Source: Sorangium cellulosum
GTDB lineage: Bacteria; Myxococcota_A; Polyangia; Polyangiales; Polyangiaceae
Assembly: GCA_020720045.1 (NCBI GenBank)
Contig: DYPH01000001.1
Span: forward strand, 46,528-110,527
Reading direction: 5' to 3'
DNA length: 64,000 nt
Positions within the stretch are counted from its first letter, which is position 1. Every line of letters starts with the position of its first letter. This document shows, one piece after another, positions 1 through 9,136 of this stretch. A program made the translations under genes and the position numbers. The notes beneath the pieces are model-generated. The model had not been told where the DNA came from and searched no databases. It saw only the letters and a list, made by a program, of their open reading frames with translations.

Positions 1-22
1 TTCGCTTCCCCGCAGGTCCACC

Positions 23-835
23 ATGTCCGATCTCCCTCCGCAAGCGCCCGTCCGCGAAGTCCCCGTCGACTGGGAGGCGCTCGAAGATGCGTTCGAGAAT
101 AACGCGCCGGAAGTGCACAGTTATCTGCATTTGACGACCGGGGAAGTCTTGCGAGTGGTGGACGGCGTCGCCGACCCCCAGATGCACGTGCGAATCGCCT
201 CCGACGGCCAATATCTGCGCATTGACCCGGTAAGTTCTCGCGAACAGTACCGCTGGATGGAACGATTCATCCCAATGGTCGAAGAGGGGGAGCTTCGGAC
301 GAAGCTTGGCGTCGCCATCGACGGAAAAGGGGCGTTTCGACGTTTCAAAGATGTGCTGATGACCTACGGCGCCGATCGCGAGCGCTGGTTTACGTTCCGC
401 AGCGAGCGCCTGCGGACGTTTATGGAAGCCTGGCTTTCGGCCCACGGCATCAAAGCGGCGCCCCGCCCCCAGTGGGTCGATGCGCCGGCCTCGGCGGTTT
501 CCGTGGAAGAACAGCCGAGTTCGGTGAACTTGGAAGCGGCCACCTCGGAGCCGGAAGCACCGAAGTCTCAAAGCGCGCGGCGCCCGCGAAGTGCAGAGGC
601 GAGCCGGCATCATTTGCGCGAAGTGGCCGAAGGACTTGGGCCGCGCGAACTCGACACACTTGTCGCTTTCGCCGAATTTCTCAAAGCCCGTAGGGCGGCG
701 CGCGGTTTCGCCCATCATTACGAACACCAGCTCCAGGAACGGGAATCTCGCCGTCATTTGGAGACCTCCCCAATCCTCGATCTCGAGGCCGATCGGGAGA
801 GCACCCCCTCCCTCCGCGACGGTGGCGAGAAGTAG
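23..835 (+). CDS. UPF0158 family protein
   Basis: The N-terminal part (about residues 15-147) reads like the UPF0158 family: an acidic VDWEALEDAFENN opening, a TGEVLRVVDG strand and the AIDGKGAFRRFKDVL segment typical of these proteins. Residues 150-195 are a Ser/Glu/Pro-rich linker and the last 75 residues are charged and probably helical, making the protein longer than a minimal UPF0158 domain (about 150 residues). The biochemical role of the family is unknown. No signal peptide is seen, so it is presumably cytoplasmic. The next gene begins within a few bases of the stop codon, so the two are probably co-transcribed. The family assignment rests on my recognition of the pattern, not on a search. 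Confidence 0.75.
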   Translation: MSDLPPQAPVREVPVDWEALEDAFENNAPEVHSYLHLTTGEVLRVVDGVADPQMHVRIASDGQYLRIDPVSSREQYRWMERFIPMVEEGELRTKLGVAIDGKGAFRRFKDVLMTYGADRERWFTFRSERLRTFMEAWLSAHGIKAAPRPQWVDAPASAVSVEEQPSSVNLEAATSEPEAPKSQSARRPRSAEASRHHLREVAEGLGPRELDTLVAFAEFLKARRAARGFAHHYEHQLQERESRRHLETSPILDLEADRESTPSLRDGGEK

Positions 836-836
836 C

Positions 837-1655
837 GTGTCGGAGCGGGCCCGCCGCCGTCCGCTTCGCGGGTGCGTCGCGCAGGCTTTCGGCGCGCTTG
901 TCATTCTTTGCAGCGCACCGGCATCGGCCGATGGTCCGTCGCCGACCACCGGCGAGATTCCCGTCGACCAAGTGGCCGTTCGCTATTCGGCCCCCGAACT
1001 CGGCGGTTCTGCCCATCCGCGCTTCATTACCCTGCGCGAAGTGACGTTTTTTGCACGAATTGAAGCACTCGGTACCGACGGTGCTGTCGCAACCGACTTC
1101 GTAGCCCGCTATGGAAAGTCGGCCTACGAGCGCCTCATTGCGGAAGATTTGCTCGCCAGCGTGGAGGCACAAGCGCTGACATCACCCGTCCCGCGCACCG
1201 CGCTTCGGCCCACCGATGGGGGCGTCCGTGAGGCGACACGAACCGCCGCACAGATCGCGCGCATGGTCACCAGCGCGCGCTCCGAACTTGTTCGACGCAT
1301 CGGCGACGAAAAGCAGCTGCAGGCGGCTCTCGCGGCCGACGGCATCAGCGCCGACGAATTCGACGGGCGCATGCGTCGCCGCGCATTGGCACTCTTCTAT
1401 TTGGACCGAAATGTGACCCCGATGCGCGAACCCCAGGAAGACGAGCTTCTTCGGGCGTTTCGCGGCGGTTCGCACCCGTTTCGAAACGAGAAATGGGAAA
1501 CGGCGCGCACCAAGTTCGTTCCCTATTTTGTCGACGATCGCTTCCACCAGGCTGCCATCGAATACTTGCAAGCTGCACGTACCCGCGTGAAGATCGCCAC
1601 GCCATCGCCGGAGCTTCTTCTGTCGGCCAGCGAGCGCTCGCGCCTCGGAAAGTGA
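837..1655 (+). CDS. exported SurA-N-like hypothetical protein
   Basis: I chose the GTG at 837, one base after the upstream stop; an in-frame GTG at 822 is an alternative. Either start gives an Arg-rich n-region (RARRRPLRG), a hydrophobic stretch (AFGALVILCSAPASA) and a signal peptidase I-like ASA-DG site, so the product is probably periplasmic. The mature part has helices with the TLREVTFFARIEAL and RRRALALFYLDRN patterns seen in N-terminal domains of SurA/trigger-factor-like chaperones. No PPIase domain follows. The gene sits tightly between a UPF0158 gene and a BMP binding-protein gene. A periplasmic chaperone-like role is an inference; hypothetical is the safe label. Confidence 0.65.
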   Translation: MSERARRRPLRGCVAQAFGALVILCSAPASADGPSPTTGEIPVDQVAVRYSAPELGGSAHPRFITLREVTFFARIEALGTDGAVATDFVARYGKSAYERLIAEDLLASVEAQALTSPVPRTALRPTDGGVREATRTAAQIARMVTSARSELVRRIGDEKQLQAALAADGISADEFDGRMRRRALALFYLDRNVTPMREPQEDELLRAFRGGSHPFRNEKWETARTKFVPYFVDDRFHQAAIEYLQAARTRVKIATPSPELLLSASERSRLGK

Positions 1656-1656
1656 C

Positions 1657-2691
1657 ATGATCGGCCGCCCGACTGCCCTCGCGATCGCCCTTGCCATTGT
1701 TGCCGGCGGCCTTCTTTTTGTGCCCGGCCGCAACTCCAACGGAGGGGTTGCCCAAGGACCGGCTCGCGCGGTGCCCTTGCGCGTCGGCATCGTGTTCGAC
1801 GTCGGCGGGCGTGGCGACAAGAGCTTCAACGACGCCGCCTACGCCGGCTCGGAACGGGCCGTCCGCGAGCTCGGAGCCGACGTCGCTTACCTGGAGCCTT
1901 CCGGCGCCGAAGATCGGGAGGCCGGCCTAAGGCTCTTCGCGGCGCGCGGCTACGACCTCGTGATCGCCGTCGGCTTCATCTTCTCGCCGGACGTCGACGT
2001 CGTTGCGCGCGCCCATCCAAATGTGCATTTTGCATGCATTGACTACTTCCCAGGCCGCGACGGCGTGCCGGCAAACGTCGCTGCCCTTGCCTTTCGCGAG
2101 GAGGAAGGGAGCTTTCTTGTGGGTGGCGCGGCAGGCTTGCTCTCCAAGAGCAAACACGTCGGCTTCGTCGGCGGAATGACCGGTCCCTTGATCAAGAAAT
2201 TCGAGGTAGGCTACTCGTTTGGGGTCCACCGCACCTGCCCGGAATGCGTGGTTCATGTCGCGTATGCCGGGTCATCGCCAGATGCTTATCGAGATCCCGC
2301 AAAAGGGAAAGCTCTCACAGAGAGTCAGGTCGCAGCGACGGCGGATGTCGTCTACCACGCCTCCGGAGCGACCGGCCACGGAGTCTTCGAAGCGGCAAAG
2401 CTAGCCGGAATTTCAGCGATTGGTGTCGACGTCGACCAACACGACGAAATGCCCGGCGCCGTAGTAACCAGCATGGTCAAACGGGCCGATGTCGCAATTT
2501 TTGAAACGGTAAAAGCGGTCGCTGAAGGGCGCTTCAAAAGTGGCTTTCAAGTATTTGGCCTCAAGGAAGAAGGGGTCGACTGGGTCCACGAAGGGCCCCA
2601 CGCCGACCGCCTTCCCGACGCGCTCAAACGACGCGTCGAGGCGCTCCGCGAAGACGTGAAGAGCGGCCTCATTCACGTCCCCGCCGAATAA
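1657..2691 (+). CDS. BMP family ABC transporter substrate-binding protein
   Basis: The product is 344 residues. Residues 1-24 form a hydrophobic signal or anchor segment without a lipobox cysteine. The mature protein opens with LRVGIVFDVGGRGDKSFND, the hallmark of the Med/TmpC/BMP family (basic membrane protein, type 1 periplasmic binding fold), which binds purine nucleosides in characterised members. Later family segments are GFVGGMTGPLIKKFEVGY and AIGVDVDQHDEMPGAVVTSM. The ATG follows the upstream stop by one base, implying co-transcription. No ABC permease or ATPase gene is adjacent, so the transporter partner, if any, is elsewhere. The missing lipid-anchor cysteine is unusual for a BMP protein. 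Confidence 0.85.
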   Translation: MIGRPTALAIALAIVAGGLLFVPGRNSNGGVAQGPARAVPLRVGIVFDVGGRGDKSFNDAAYAGSERAVRELGADVAYLEPSGAEDREAGLRLFAARGYDLVIAVGFIFSPDVDVVARAHPNVHFACIDYFPGRDGVPANVAALAFREEEGSFLVGGAAGLLSKSKHVGFVGGMTGPLIKKFEVGYSFGVHRTCPECVVHVAYAGSSPDAYRDPAKGKALTESQVAATADVVYHASGATGHGVFEAAKLAGISAIGVDVDQHDEMPGAVVTSMVKRADVAIFETVKAVAEGRFKSGFQVFGLKEEGVDWVHEGPHADRLPDALKRRVEALREDVKSGLIHVPAE

Positions 2692-2704
2692 GCTCCCACC
2701 GCCC

Positions 2705-4426
2705 TCAGGCGTTTCCGTCGAGGCGGACGTGCACGGTCTGCGTGCCGAGGCGTGGGGCGCTGACCGAAATGGCGATCGGCGATGCGTCGCCCGCGTGGAC
2801 CTCGAAGCGGGCGAAGCTATGCGAGACGCTCCCGCGGCTCTCGAGACCGAAGATGCTGTGGGCATGTTTGCCGCGGCCCCAACCCTCCAGGTGGCCGACG
2901 GTCACGATGGCGCGATGGGGGTCGACAAGGCGGCTCCGATTGAGGACCTCGACGCGGATCGGATCGCTGTGTTCGAGCGCTTTTTTGCTCGGAACGACGT
3001 AGCTCGGGAGGTAGCCGGCGTTCGTGATCGTGACCTCGACAGTGACCCGGTCGCCGTGGCGTTCGACGGTTGTGGCGGTTACGGCAACCTGGGGGGCGAG
3101 GGCGGCCACGCGAAGAATCATGGCGATTTGGGCGTCGCAAACGGCGTCAAGTTGCTCATTCGGCGGGTTCCACAGGCCGACGCGAACGTCCATTCCGCCG
3201 ACCTCGACGGCGCCGAACTGAGGATGTTCAACCGCCTTCCAGGGGCGATTGATTCTCCCTTTGTTCTTCTCCCGATCCCAGACGCCGACCTTCTCCATCT
3301 CCTCGCGAGAAAGCTCATTGTAGCGGTCGACAAATCGCTTCTTTTTGGGGAGACCTACCTGCTCGAAAAGGTCCCATAGTTCACAGGCCCACGCGTAGAT
3401 GCCACGCTGTTCCCAGGCGTAGTCGACGAGATCGCCATAGAGGGGCTTGTCGGCGGTGTAGGTGAACTCCTCAAAGCCATTCACCATCGGGTACTTGCCG
3501 TGGGTCTCTGCAAGATCTGAAATTTCCTTCCAGATAGCAAGATCGCCAGCGTCCATCTTGCCATCGGGTACCGTCCCCGACGGGCGAATGTAGACGCCGC
3601 CAAAGCAGTGGTAGTTGGACCATGCGAAGATCTCGGGATGATTCGCGGTAAACTCGACGACCGCCCGCGACTCCGGCTCGGAGAGCGGGTAAAGGCCGGC
3701 GCCCCCCTGCTCGGGTTCCGGTTTCCAGCCGTAGGGGAAGTTGCGATTCAAATCGACATCATTGTCGTCGAGGAAGTAAGGATCTGGGATATTTCTTCCG
3801 TCCCAGTTCTCCACAAATCCTTCGGGAAAGATCTTGTAAAAGGGCCCCTCGTCGTTGAGTCCCCGGGGCACCATCCAGCCGGGGACGACGGCGCTCTCGA
3901 CGAACTCACCGGTCGCGTCGCGCTTCCGCAAGAGGGCGACCTGCCCGTCGCCGTCGACGTCGCCGAGGCGGAAGTAGGGCTTTTTCCCGCGCTGGCGGCG
4001 GTTGCGGGGGTTCGAGCGCACGTAGCGCCCCTCGTTCAGAATCACCTCCGCCCCGTCGGGACTCATCCGCGGAAGTATGTAAAATACAACATTCTTGACG
4101 GTGGCCAGCTGGGTGGTGTTCAGCCCGTAAGTCGCCTCGCCAGCATGAATTTTCGCCACCGCCTCGGCGATCGCGAGCGACACGTTCGTCCCGCAGAGCT
4201 CGGATGCGTGCATGTTCCCGTCAATCCAGAACGCCGGTCGGCGGTCTTCGCGGGCGTCGGGCGTACCGACCGTCAAAAGGAGGAGTTCGCGCCCCTGCTC
4301 GCTCGTTCCGATCGACTGCACACTGCACACATCAGGGAACCGAGCGGCGAGGCCGGTCGCGGCGGCTTGGAGGGCGTCGAAGTTGAGGTAGTCGCTTCGG
4401 AAGTCCGTCATTGCCCCATACGCCAC
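2705..4426 (-). CDS. M14 family zinc carboxypeptidase
   Basis: The 573-residue product carries M14 metallocarboxypeptidase motifs: HASE at 73-76 supplies the first His and Glu zinc ligands and His273 in SNYHCFGG the third. DLNRNFPYGW at 225-234 matches the substrate-pocket Asn-Arg region. A DVDGDGQVALLRKRD insertion lies at about 157-171. The catalytic domain ends near 430 and is followed by a beta-rich C-terminal region. No convincing signal peptide is seen. The start could be ATG 4426 or ATG 4411. It diverges from the GH25 lysozyme at 4513 and converges on the BMP gene 13 bases away. Family members trim C-terminal residues from peptides; action on peptidoglycan stem peptides is possible given the neighbour but is not shown. 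Confidence 0.88.
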   Translation of the reverse strand: MAYGAMTDFRSDYLNFDALQAAATGLAARFPDVCSVQSIGTSEQGRELLLLTVGTPDAREDRRPAFWIDGNMHASELCGTNVSLAIAEAVAKIHAGEATYGLNTTQLATVKNVVFYILPRMSPDGAEVILNEGRYVRSNPRNRRQRGKKPYFRLGDVDGDGQVALLRKRDATGEFVESAVVPGWMVPRGLNDEGPFYKIFPEGFVENWDGRNIPDPYFLDDNDVDLNRNFPYGWKPEPEQGGAGLYPLSEPESRAVVEFTANHPEIFAWSNYHCFGGVYIRPSGTVPDGKMDAGDLAIWKEISDLAETHGKYPMVNGFEEFTYTADKPLYGDLVDYAWEQRGIYAWACELWDLFEQVGLPKKKRFVDRYNELSREEMEKVGVWDREKNKGRINRPWKAVEHPQFGAVEVGGMDVRVGLWNPPNEQLDAVCDAQIAMILRVAALAPQVAVTATTVERHGDRVTVEVTITNAGYLPSYVVPSKKALEHSDPIRVEVLNRSRLVDPHRAIVTVGHLEGWGRGKHAHSIFGLESRGSVSHSFARFEVHAGDASPIAISVSAPRLGTQTVHVRLDGNA

Positions 4427-4512
4427 CGAGCGACGCTCTGCGGCAAGGGTTTTTGCTAGGAATCGCCTGCCCTCCCCTCCCCGCGGTCCCCCTTTCGGGG
4501 TAGACCGGCAAA

Positions 4513-6786
4513 ATGCGTCCGCATCGAACTCCGCGCCGCCTCCCGCTTCGCGGACCGACGCTTCGGCTCCGTGCCCTTGGCCTCTCTGCTGCCCTCGCGG
4601 CTCCGCTATTCTCCTGCGGGGGCGACGAGCGAGACCTGGGAACGACGACGGCGCCGCTCGTTGTCTGCGCGAAGGGGGCGACGACGCCAGGCATGGACGT
4701 TTCCTACTACCAGGGGACGATCAACTGGGATGCAGTGAAGGCCTCTGGTATCGAGTTTGCCATCGTCCGCACCGGCGACGGTACCTTTGAAGATCCGCAG
4801 TTCCCGACCTATTGGAGCGAAGCAAAGCGGGTCGGTCTCATTCGTGGGACCTACCACTTTTTCCGTCCCGGTAAAGACCCGGTCCAGCAGGCCGATATCG
4901 TGATTGCGAAGGTTGGAAAGCTCGCTGCGGAAGACCTCCCGGTGACCGCCGACGTGGAAGCGACCGACGGCGTCCCTTCTGCGACGATTGTTGCAAAACT
5001 TCACACCTTTATCGACCGCATCGAGGCGGGCACCGGCAAGAAGCCGATGATCTACACCGGGACCTGGTTTTGGGATCCCCAGGTAAAGTCCTCGGATTGG
5101 TCGAAGACGCCACTTTGGCTAAGTCACTACACAAATGGTTGCCCAAACTTGCCGGTCCCCTGGGCCGACTGGGCCCTTCATCAATACACAGACAAGGGGA
5201 CCGTCCCTGGCATTTCCGGCGGCGTCGACCTCAACCGCTTCAACGGCACCCTTGCCGATTTGAAGGCCTTCGCGATTGCATCGAATTCCTGCGCGGCGGA
5301 AGTCTGTAATGGCAAAGATGATAACTGCGATGGCGTAATTGATGACGGCGAGGTTTGCGAATTGGAAGCGCTCCACCGCGACCTCGCCAGCTACGCACCG
5401 CCACGAACGACCGACGTCAACGGGGACGGAAAGGCCGATGTTTGCGGCCGGGGCGCTGCTGGGCTGTGGTGCCACCTCTCGACGGGAAGCGGCTTCGGCG
5501 CCGCGACCCCCGTCGTGGCAATTTCGAACGCGGCCGGCTGGGACGACCCGAAGTACAGCAGCTCGCTGCGCATGGGCGACATCGATGGCGACGGGAAAGC
5601 AGACGCCTGCGCCCGCGGAAAAGACGGCGTCCGGTGTTGGCTCGGCTCGGGAACCGGCCTCGGCACCGAAGTCGTAGGGCCAAACCTCACCGACGCGAGC
5701 GGCTGGGGCGACCCCGCCTACGGAACGACGCTCCGGCTCGCCGACTTCGACGGAGACGGTCGTGACGACGTCTGTGCCCTCGCGGCCAAGGGGGTCGCCT
5801 GCTGGCGCTCCCTCGGAACGTCCTTCGGCCCGCAGGTCGATGGGCCGGCTTGGTCGACGGCGGCCGGCTACTCTTCCGCGAAATATTACGGGACGTTCCG
5901 GACGGGCGACCTCGACGGCGATGGTCGCGACGACGTCTGCCTTCGTGGCCCCGCGGGCATCGAATGTGCGCTCTCCGACGGCACCGGCTTCCCCAAGAAA
6001 GTGGTCGGCCCGGAACTTTCCGATGCGAGCGGCTGGGGCGACGTATCCCTTTGGAGCACGATCCGCGTGGCCGACGTCACCGGGGACGGGCGCGCCGATC
6101 TGTGTGCCCGTTCGAAGGTCGACTACCAGTGTTGGGCGTCGACGGGATTTGGCTTTGATCGCGCCGTCGAAATCGCGGCATGGAGCGACGCCGCCGGGTG
6201 GAACGACCCGTCCAACTACCGGACAATTCGAGCAATTGACCTCGATGGCGACGGTGCCTCGGAGATCTGCGGCCGTAGTAACGACGGCGTTCAATGCTAC
6301 AAGCCGGGCGGAACAAACCCTATTTCTGGCCCCGCCTGGACCGACGCCGTTGGCTGGAGTCTGCCCGCCTACTACGACACGATCCGCGCAGGTGACGTCG
6401 ACGGCGACGGAAAGGCCGACCTCTGCGCGCGCGCCGCCGCAGGTTTCCGCTGCATTCCGTCGACCGGCACTGGCTTCTCCGGGGAGGTCGCCTCGGCAGA
6501 ATTTTCCGACAAGGACGGCTGGGGCAAGGAGCCTTACTACCCGACGATCCTGTTCGGCGGTCCGGGAAAGCCGCGCCCGCATCCTGGTTCCCGCGATGGC
6601 GGCGTTCCCGCCAGCGATGGAGGATCGGTGCAGGATGCAGGTACCAGCGGAGGGGACGACGGTGACGGCGATGGTGGCTGCGCGTGCCGAGCGGCAGCGC
6701 CCCACGGATCGGCATCGGCGGGCGGCGGGATCGTCGCAGTTGCGCTCCTACTAGGCGCCGCGCGGCGACGGAGGAATCGCCTTTGA
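4513..6786 (+). CDS. secreted GH25 lysozyme with MopE motif, FG-GAP repeats and MYXO-CTERM tail
   Basis: The 757-residue product begins with an Arg-rich leader and a hydrophobic stretch ending LFSC (Cys35, an imperfect lipobox). Residues about 58-255 are a GH25 muramidase: GMDVSYYQG, YHFFRP and DVEATDG, with Asp147 and Glu149 as the likely catalytic acids. Next is a MopE-type metal-binding motif, CNGKDDNCDGVIDDGEVC, at about 265-285. Residues about 298-690 hold seven or eight FG-GAP/VCBS-like repeats of the DVNGDGKADVCGR kind, probable calcium-binding propeller blades. After a Gly/Asp linker the protein ends in Cys-Ala-Cys, a hydrophobic helix and ARRRRN, a MYXO-CTERM-type sorting tail. It should therefore be exported and surface-displayed or shed, cutting MurNAc-GlcNAc bonds in peptidoglycan. 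Confidence 0.9.
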   Translation: MRPHRTPRRLPLRGPTLRLRALGLSAALAAPLFSCGGDERDLGTTTAPLVVCAKGATTPGMDVSYYQGTINWDAVKASGIEFAIVRTGDGTFEDPQFPTYWSEAKRVGLIRGTYHFFRPGKDPVQQADIVIAKVGKLAAEDLPVTADVEATDGVPSATIVAKLHTFIDRIEAGTGKKPMIYTGTWFWDPQVKSSDWSKTPLWLSHYTNGCPNLPVPWADWALHQYTDKGTVPGISGGVDLNRFNGTLADLKAFAIASNSCAAEVCNGKDDNCDGVIDDGEVCELEALHRDLASYAPPRTTDVNGDGKADVCGRGAAGLWCHLSTGSGFGAATPVVAISNAAGWDDPKYSSSLRMGDIDGDGKADACARGKDGVRCWLGSGTGLGTEVVGPNLTDASGWGDPAYGTTLRLADFDGDGRDDVCALAAKGVACWRSLGTSFGPQVDGPAWSTAAGYSSAKYYGTFRTGDLDGDGRDDVCLRGPAGIECALSDGTGFPKKVVGPELSDASGWGDVSLWSTIRVADVTGDGRADLCARSKVDYQCWASTGFGFDRAVEIAAWSDAAGWNDPSNYRTIRAIDLDGDGASEICGRSNDGVQCYKPGGTNPISGPAWTDAVGWSLPAYYDTIRAGDVDGDGKADLCARAAAGFRCIPSTGTGFSGEVASAEFSDKDGWGKEPYYPTILFGGPGKPRPHPGSRDGGVPASDGGSVQDAGTSGGDDGDGDGGCACRAAAPHGSASAGGGIVAVALLLGAARRRRNRL

Positions 6787-7385
6787 GTCACGCGCGATTC
6801 GGGGCACTCGTGGGACTGAGTTTTCTTGGGAGTGCCTGCGGCGGCTCGCCACGATCGGCGAATGCAGTGCCAGACGCGGAAGTGACGACGGCCGAGGCCC
6901 CGGTTACCGTCAACATCGGCCCCGCAAAGATCGTCGCCGACGAAACGGAAGCCAGCCGGCGCTGCATCTTCCCAATCGTCGCGAAGAATTTCAAAGCTAA
7001 TTCGAATACATGCACGGTCACTTCCGGCGTCCTTCCCAACGACGGCGGACGGCTTCCGATCGCGCCGAACGTCCCGCCCCGGATCGGAATCCTCACAGCC
7101 CCCTGCGGCACCGTCGAAGGGGAGGTCACGGCGGATTTCGGATCCGCCGACGATGAATCGGGGCAACGGGCTATTTTCCGGGGCACCGGCACTGCGGATC
7201 AATTGAACCTAGAACGCATCATCATCACCCCCTTCTTTGGGTGCAACTGGCGCGTTCGGGAGAAGATCTCTGGCTCGGCCCGCGACGGGGCCCTCCGCTA
7301 CACCTACGCGGAGGAGCGAGTCGACGCGGGCTGCACAAATTCGTCGGCGTGTACCGCGTCTGCCATCCTCGAACTGGCGGAATAG
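6783..7385 (+). CDS. hypothetical lipoprotein
   Basis: I chose the TTG at 6783 because it overlaps the upstream TGA as TTGA and places a short signal peptide directly ahead of a lipobox, FLGSAC, with the lipidated Cys followed by Gly-Gly. The mature 180 residues hold about seven cysteines (for example RRCIFP, SNTCTV, FFGCNW and VDAGCTNSSACTAS), suggesting disulfides in the periplasm or at the surface. The fold is unrecognised and probably beta-rich. The overlap with the GH25 lysozyme gene means translation is likely coupled. An accessory or protective role for the lysozyme is a guess from position only. A terminator follows the stop codon. Confidence 0.75.
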   Translation: MSHARFGALVGLSFLGSACGGSPRSANAVPDAEVTTAEAPVTVNIGPAKIVADETEASRRCIFPIVAKNFKANSNTCTVTSGVLPNDGGRLPIAPNVPPRIGILTAPCGTVEGEVTADFGSADDESGQRAIFRGTGTADQLNLERIIITPFFGCNWRVREKISGSARDGALRYTYAEERVDAGCTNSSACTASAILELAE

Positions 7386-7391
7386 ACAAAG

Positions 7392-7417
7392 AAAAGCCCC
7401 TCATCAGAGGGGCTTTT
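7392..7417. terminator. bidirectional rho-independent terminator
   Basis: The stem AAAAGCCCCTC/GAGGGGCTTTT has a 4-base ATCA loop and runs of A and T on the two flanks. It lies between the convergent lipoprotein gene and gcvH, so it can stop transcription from both sides. Confidence 0.93.
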
Positions 7418-7445
7418 CAACAGACCGCGCGGCGTGAACCGGCGA

Positions 7446-7829
7446 TCACTGCTTGGCGAGGTGGGCTTCGTAGTCGGCGGCGTTGAGGAGGCCGGTCACG
7501 TCGGCGTCGGCTTCGAGGACGATCATCCACGCCTTTCCATAGCAGTCGTCATTGACGAGCTCGGGAGCGCTATCCAAAGCACCATTGACTTCGACGATCG
7601 TGCCACTGAGCGGCGCGTAGAGATCGCTCAGCGTCTTCACGCTCTCGATGGTGCCGAAGGCTTTGCCTGCTTCGATCTTCTGGCCGACCTTGGCGTCCAA
7701 GGAGACGAGCGTGATGTCACCGAGCTGCTCGACGGCGAACGCGGTCACGCCGACGGTGACCTTGCGCCCTTCGACGCGGGCCCACTCGTGGTCTTTTGTG
7801 TACTGGAGGTCAGCGGGGACGGTGCTCAT
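7446..7829 (-). CDS. gcvH: glycine cleavage system H protein
   Basis: The product is 127 residues, the normal size for GcvH, and opens with the family pattern YTKDHEWARVEG. The lipoylation site is Lys65 in GTIESVKTLSDLYAP. ITLVSLDAKVGQKIEAG and the C-terminal GKAWMIVLEA match the lipoyl hammerhead fold. It carries the aminomethyl group from P protein to T protein during glycine breakdown in the cytoplasm. It lies 3 bases downstream of gcvT in the same operon. The gcvP genes are not in this window, so the P protein must be encoded elsewhere. Confidence 0.97.
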   Translation of the reverse strand: MSTVPADLQYTKDHEWARVEGRKVTVGVTAFAVEQLGDITLVSLDAKVGQKIEAGKAFGTIESVKTLSDLYAPLSGTIVEVNGALDSAPELVNDDCYGKAWMIVLEADADVTGLLNAADYEAHLAKQ

Positions 7830-7832
7830 TTT

Positions 7833-8966
7833 TCAGTTTCCTTTCGAACGCTTGTAGAAGGGCGTCTTCACAACAATGGCCGCGATCGCCTTGCCGCGGC
7901 AATCGACGAAGAACTCGGTTCCGACCTCGGCAAGGGCCGCCGGCAGGTAGCCGAGGCCGATGTTCTTATTGAGCGTCGGTGCGGGGCTCCCGCTCGTGCA
8001 GATGCCAACGACATTGCCGTCCTTGTCCTGAAGGGGGTAGCCGTGGCGGGCGATCCCCTTGCCGGTCACTTCAAAGCCGACAAGTTTCCGGGGCAAACCG
8101 GCTTCTTTCGCCGCCTTCAGCGCTTCTTTCCCGACGAACATCTCTTTTTCAAACTTCACAACCCAGCCGAGGCCGGCTTCGAGGGGGTTGGTCGTCTCGT
8201 CGATCTCGTTCCCGTACAGGGAGAGGCGCGCTTCGAGGCGGAGGGTATCTCGGCAGGCGAGACCGCAGGGCTCGATGCCAAATTCACGCCCGATTTCGAG
8301 CAGTTGACGCCAGAGGCTCGGCGCATCGGCGAGGTCGCAGAAGATCTCGACGCCGTCCTCGCCGGTGTAACCGGTGCGCGCGACGGTCGCGCGGACGTTG
8401 CAAAGAACGCCATCGGTGAACGAAAACGGGCGGAGCTGGGAAAGGCCCGGTCCGTCGCCACCGCAGCGAGCAAGAATTTCAAACGCTTTCGGCCCCTGGA
8501 GGGCGAGGAGCGCCGTCTTGTCGGAGACGTCTTCAAAGTCGCAGTGGTTCTCGGCAGCCTTCTTGAAGACGCCGACGATCTTCGCGCGATTTGACGCATT
8601 GCAGACGATCAGGAAGCGATCGCGGGCCGCCTTGTAGACGATGAGATCGTCAAGAACCTTCCCGTCCTCGTTGCAGCAGCAGGTGTAAAGCGCCTGGCCG
8701 TCTTGGAGGCGGCTGCAGTCGTTCGTCACGAGGTAGTCGACGACCTGGGCGGCATACTCGCCGGAGAGGACGAGCTCCCCCATGTGGCAGACGTCAAAGA
8801 GGCCGGCCGCGGTACGGACCGCCTGGTGCTCCTTGACGACACCTGCATACTGCACCGGCATTTCGTAGCCGGCGAAGGGGACGAGCCGCCCCCCGAGCGC
8901 TTTGTGCTCGGCGTGGAGCACCGTCTGCTGGAGCGGGGTCTGCGGGGCGTTGGATTCGTCGCTCAT
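7833..8966 (-). CDS. gcvT: aminomethyltransferase, glycine cleavage T protein
   Basis: The 377-residue length is standard for GcvT. Diagnostic segments are [32 protein letters not shown] near the N-terminus, and [14 protein letters not shown] with [19 protein letters not shown] in the folate-binding core. It transfers the methylene unit from aminomethyl-lipoyl-H protein to tetrahydrofolate, releasing ammonia. It starts the gcvT-gcvH operon. The upstream 170-base gap, shared with the divergent methyltransferase gene, shows no structure that I recognise as a glycine riboswitch. Confidence 0.97.
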   Translation of the reverse strand: MSDESNAPQTPLQQTVLHAEHKALGGRLVPFAGYEMPVQYAGVVKEHQAVRTAAGLFDVCHMGELVLSGEYAAQVVDYLVTNDCSRLQDGQALYTCCCNEDGKVLDDLIVYKAARDRFLIVCNASNRAKIVGVFKKAAENHCDFEDVSDKTALLALQGPKAFEILARCGGDGPGLSQLRPFSFTDGVLCNVRATVARTGYTGEDGVEIFCDLADAPSLWRQLLEIGREFGIEPCGLACRDTLRLEARLSLYGNEIDETTNPLEAGLGWVVKFEKEMFVGKEALKAAKEAGLPRKLVGFEVTGKGIARHGYPLQDKDGNVVGICTSGSPAPTLNKNIGLGYLPAALAEVGTEFFVDCRGKAIAAIVVKTPFYKRSKGN

Positions 8967-9136
8967 GGAGTCGGCGACCTAGCTCATCTCGTGGAATTTT
9001 ACCCGCGCTAAGTGTGCGGCGGCGCGCATCCAAGCGGCCCGGCCCGGCCATGATTCCAGGTTGCGCAATCCTCAGAATGAATCTCTATTCACTTCCTGAC
9101 TTGACGCAATGAGCCAACCTCGGAAAGCTTGTGCGT

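Noticed and set aside
5119..6705. 528-codon minus-strand frame opposite the lysozyme FG-GAP region
   Set aside because: It is an antisense shadow produced by the repeated codons of the FG-GAP repeats.
8967..9136. Glycine riboswitch ahead of gcvT
   Set aside because: I could not find the conserved paired aptamer cores in the minus-strand leader.
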